A DNA stretch of 6,416 nucleotides, taken from positions 1 to 6,416 of the forward strand of contig JANNBZ010000112.1 of the NCBI GenBank assembly GCA_031386065.1, in the 5' to 3' direction. Position 1 is the stretch's first letter, and each line of letters begins with the position of its first letter. This DNA comes from JANYJJ01 sp031386065 (GTDB lineage Bacteria > Pseudomonadota > Gammaproteobacteria > Burkholderiales > Burkholderiaceae_C). The translations under genes and the position numbers were made by a program. Below, piece after piece: positions 4,833 to 6,416 of the stretch. The notes under the pieces are model-generated. The model searched no databases. It saw only the letters and a list, made by a program, of their open reading frames with translations, and had not been told where the DNA came from.

Positions 4833-6026
4833 ATGAAAACACCCTCCGCCGCGCCGCCGGCTCGCCTTCCCGCCGGCGTGTGGATGCTGGGCTTCGTCAG
4901 CCTGCTGATGGACGTTTCGTCCGAGATGATCCACAGCCTGCTGCCGCTGTTCATGGTGGGCGTGCTGGGCGCCAGCGCGCTGACGGTGGGCGTGATCGAA
5001 GGCCTGGCCGAATCGACCGCGTTGATCGTGAAGGTCTTCTCAGGCGTGCTGAGCGACTACCTGGGCCGCCGCAAGGGACTGGCGCTGTTCGGCTACGCGC
5101 TGGGCGCATTCACCAAGCCGCTGTTCGCTGTCGCCACGACCACCGGCATGGTGGTCACTGCAAGGCTGCTCGACCGCGTGGGCAAAGGCATTCGCAACGC
5201 GCCGCGCGATGCGCTGGTGGCCGACATGGTGTCGCCCGAAGCACGCGGTGCTGCCTTCGGCCTGCGCCAGTCGCTGGACAGCGTGGGCGCCTTCGCCGGC
5301 CCGCTGTTGGCGACCGGCCTGATGCTGCTGTGGGCCAACGACTTCCGCGCGGTGTTCTGGGTCGCGGCCATTCCCGGCGCGCTGTCCGTGGCCGTGTTGT
5401 GGTTCGGCGTGCGAGAGCCGCCGGCGCAGGCGGACGCCAAGCGCAGCAACCCGATATCACGCGCCAACCTGCTCAGCCTGAGCGCGCCGTACTGGTGGGT
5501 GGTGGGCATCGGCGCGGTGTTCACGCTGGCCCGTTTCAGCGAAGCGTTTCTGGTGCTGCGCGCACAGCAGGCCAGCATCCCGCTGGCCCTGGTGCCGCTG
5601 GTGATGGTGGCGATGAGCGCGGTCTACGCCGCGTCGGCGTATCCGTTCGGCAAGCTGTCAGACCGCATCGACCGCCGCTGGCTGCTGGCGCTGGGGCTGC
5701 TGGTGTTGATTGCCGCCGACCTGGTGCTGGCCAGCAGCACGCACTGGGGCGCCCTGCTGGCCGGCGTGGCGCTGTGGGGCGTGCACATGGGCATGACGCA
5801 AGGGTTGCTGGCTGCCATGGTGGCCGACACCGCACCCGAAGCCCTGCGCGGCACCGCCTACGGCTTCTTCAACCTGGCCAGCGGCGTGGCCATGCTCGCC
5901 GCCAGCGTGCTCGCCGGCCTGTTGTGGGACCGCCTTGGCGCGGCATACACGTTCTATGCGGGCACAGCGTTTTGCGTCGCCGCGTTGGGGGTGCTGTGGG
6001 CGCGCGGGCGCTGGGTCAGGGCGTGA
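4833..6026 (+). CDS. MFS family transporter, 12 predicted spans
   Basis: Seen: 397 residues, ATG at 4833, TGA at 6024-6026, hydrophobic along its length with about twelve spans, in line with usual MFS size. The motif-A loop between spans 2 and 3 is GVLSDYLGRRKGLALFG (71-87), and its echo in the second half is GKLSDRIDRRWLL (273-285). A conserved block RLLDRVGKGIRNAPRDALVA (111-130) is followed by RQSLDSVGAFAGPL (145-158). It belongs to the inner-membrane secondary transporters, but the substrate cannot be read: drug efflux or export of small metabolites are both possible. No clear Shine-Dalgarno precedes the ATG; an internal Met18 (4884) just before the first span is an alternative start. It is divergent from the protease operon and probably has its own function rather than being part of it. 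The 3' gene boundary is clean. Confidence 0.92.
   Translation: MKTPSAAPPARLPAGVWMLGFVSLLMDVSSEMIHSLLPLFMVGVLGASALTVGVIEGLAESTALIVKVFSGVLSDYLGRRKGLALFGYALGAFTKPLFAVATTTGMVVTARLLDRVGKGIRNAPRDALVADMVSPEARGAAFGLRQSLDSVGAFAGPLLATGLMLLWANDFRAVFWVAAIPGALSVAVLWFGVREPPAQADAKRSNPISRANLLSLSAPYWWVVGIGAVFTLARFSEAFLVLRAQQASIPLALVPLVMVAMSAVYAASAYPFGKLSDRIDRRWLLALGLLVLIAADLVLASSTHWGALLAGVALWGVHMGMTQGLLAAMVADTAPEALRGTAYGFFNLASGVAMLAASVLAGLLWDRLGAAYTFYAGTAFCVAALGVLWARGRWVRA
4842..4847 (-). promoter_or_regulatory. possible Shine-Dalgarno for an upstream protease start
   Basis: On the minus strand GGAGGG lies 7 bases before an in-frame ATG (4832-4834), which would extend the protease by 23 residues to 360. It is the best ribosome binding site among the candidate starts, but it lies inside the first codons of the divergent MFS gene, and the added residues show weak coding bias. 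It may be fortuitous. Confidence 0.25.
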
Positions 6027-6241
6027 AGGTCGGGGCGCGTTGACGGCTTGATGGGCCGATGGGTTTGGCAGCGGGTTCAGGCTGAAGCCGCGTGTCGCGA
6101 CTCCGCGCTTCGCGATGGCGTTTGCCTCTCAGCTCGAAGAGCCAGCGGGTCGTTTGGCTGGTCGCCTGACAGCCGGCTTGGTCACGCTCACGGCTTGCTC
6201 GGCAATCAACTGTCCTCATGCCCGCTCCTGGTGCTCGCGTC
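6027..6241. other. intergenic stretch without a convincing gene
   Basis: These 215 bases separate the MFS stop from the antitoxin stop (convergent genes). The open frames here (for example minus 6016-6219 and plus 6048-6254) give low-complexity, Arg-rich or composition-driven products with no ribosome binding site or family resemblance. TCGCGA occurs at 6095-6100 and 6110-6115 and could form a 6-bp stem with a 9-base loop, but no T-run follows, so it is not a supported terminator. Confidence 0.5.
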
Positions 6242-6416
6242 TCAGGCAGGCTGAGCCGTGAACTTGACTCCCAGTGCGCGCGCTACCTTCATGATGGTTT
6301 CAAAGCGGGGCTTTGCGCCAGGCGCAAGTGCCTTGTAAAGACTCTCGCGGCCCAAGCCAGCGTCTTTCGCTACCTGCGCCATACCCTTGGCCCGCGCGAC
6401 ATCGCTGAGGGCGAGG
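6242..6416 (-). CDS. HigA-like addiction-module antitoxin (XRE-type HTH), C-terminal part
   Basis: Seen: the minus strand is open from the right edge to TGA at 6242-6244, giving 57 residues. They include ALSDVARAKGMAQVAKDAGL, GRESLYKALAPGAKPRFETI and MKVARALGVKFTAQPA, which cover the helix-turn-helix and recognition helix (QVAKDAGLGRESLYKAL) and the closing helix (FETIMKVARALGVKF). Family knowledge: this is the pattern of the COG3636-type 'putative addiction module antidote' proteins, which are about 95-105 residues, so roughly 40 N-terminal residues lie off the window. Such antitoxins bind and neutralise a RelE/HigB-like mRNA-cleaving toxin usually encoded just upstream, here to the right of the window, and repress their own promoter. 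It is convergent with the MFS gene. The partner toxin is not visible, so a solitary regulator cannot be excluded. Confidence 0.82.
   Translation of the reverse strand, partial: LALSDVARAKGMAQVAKDAGLGRESLYKALAPGAKPRFETIMKVARALGVKFTAQPA

Noticed and set aside
4880..6043. Second long plus-strand frame within the MFS gene
   Set aside because: Arg/Gly/Ala-rich shift of the MFS coding sequence without motifs. The MFS frame has transport motifs and correct length.
6095..6115. TCGCGA inverted repeat as terminator of the MFS gene
   Set aside because: No T-run on either strand, and TCGCGA is self-complementary, so two nearby copies in GC-rich DNA are weak evidence.
1..6416. CRISPR array, tRNA/rRNA genes, insertion sequences, integrase or att sites
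   Set aside because: No regularly spaced repeats, no tRNA-like cloverleaf pattern, no transposase or recombinase motifs and no terminal inverted repeats were seen.

Overview
The window is GC-rich, with strong G/C preference at third codon positions. The RNB-family exoribonuclease at the left edge and the MFS permease both look like those of Burkholderiales, most likely Comamonadaceae (Acidovorax, Variovorax or Hydrogenophaga type). That placement rests on remembered protein resemblance, not on a search.

Layout. Bases 1-520 (minus) hold the N-terminal 173 residues of an RNase II/R-type exoribonuclease that runs off the left edge. Bases 590-4765 (minus) hold a tightly packed run of six genes reading towards the ribonuclease. 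In transcription order these are: a membrane-anchored metzincin-like zinc metalloprotease; a 42-residue single-span protein; a 148-residue two-span protein; a 366-residue protein with a membrane hairpin followed by a CARDB/Ig-like beta region; a 408-residue multi-span protein with a D-x-x-H-x-x-W-x-E-x-H motif; and a 52-residue single-span protein. Gaps between them are 10, 7, 46, 27 and 9 bases. The two 5'-most stop codons lie inside the Shine-Dalgarno of the next gene, so this is almost certainly one operon, possibly continuing into the ribonuclease 69 bases further on. Bases 4833-6026 (plus) encode a divergent 12-span MFS transporter. Bases 6027-6241 carry no convincing gene. Bases 6242-6416 (minus) hold the C-terminal part of a HigA-like antitoxin whose start is off the right edge.

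How the genes may work together. All six operon products have hydrophobic segments and none has a recognisable cleavable signal peptide. The only one with a readable enzymatic signature is the protease (HELGHACLLGH plus a downstream Met). The simplest reading is an uncharacterised inner-membrane assembly: a metalloprotease, a beta-domain protein that could bind a partner, a second large protein with a conserved-looking His/Trp/Glu cluster, and three small membrane accessories. Basic residues flanking the membrane spans favour soluble parts facing the cytoplasm, which would be unusual for a metzincin. Function, substrate and phenotype cannot be read from the sequence. I do not recognise a named system, so this operon is the best candidate here for something undescribed. 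The MFS transporter, ribonuclease and antitoxin are ordinary genes that bracket it.
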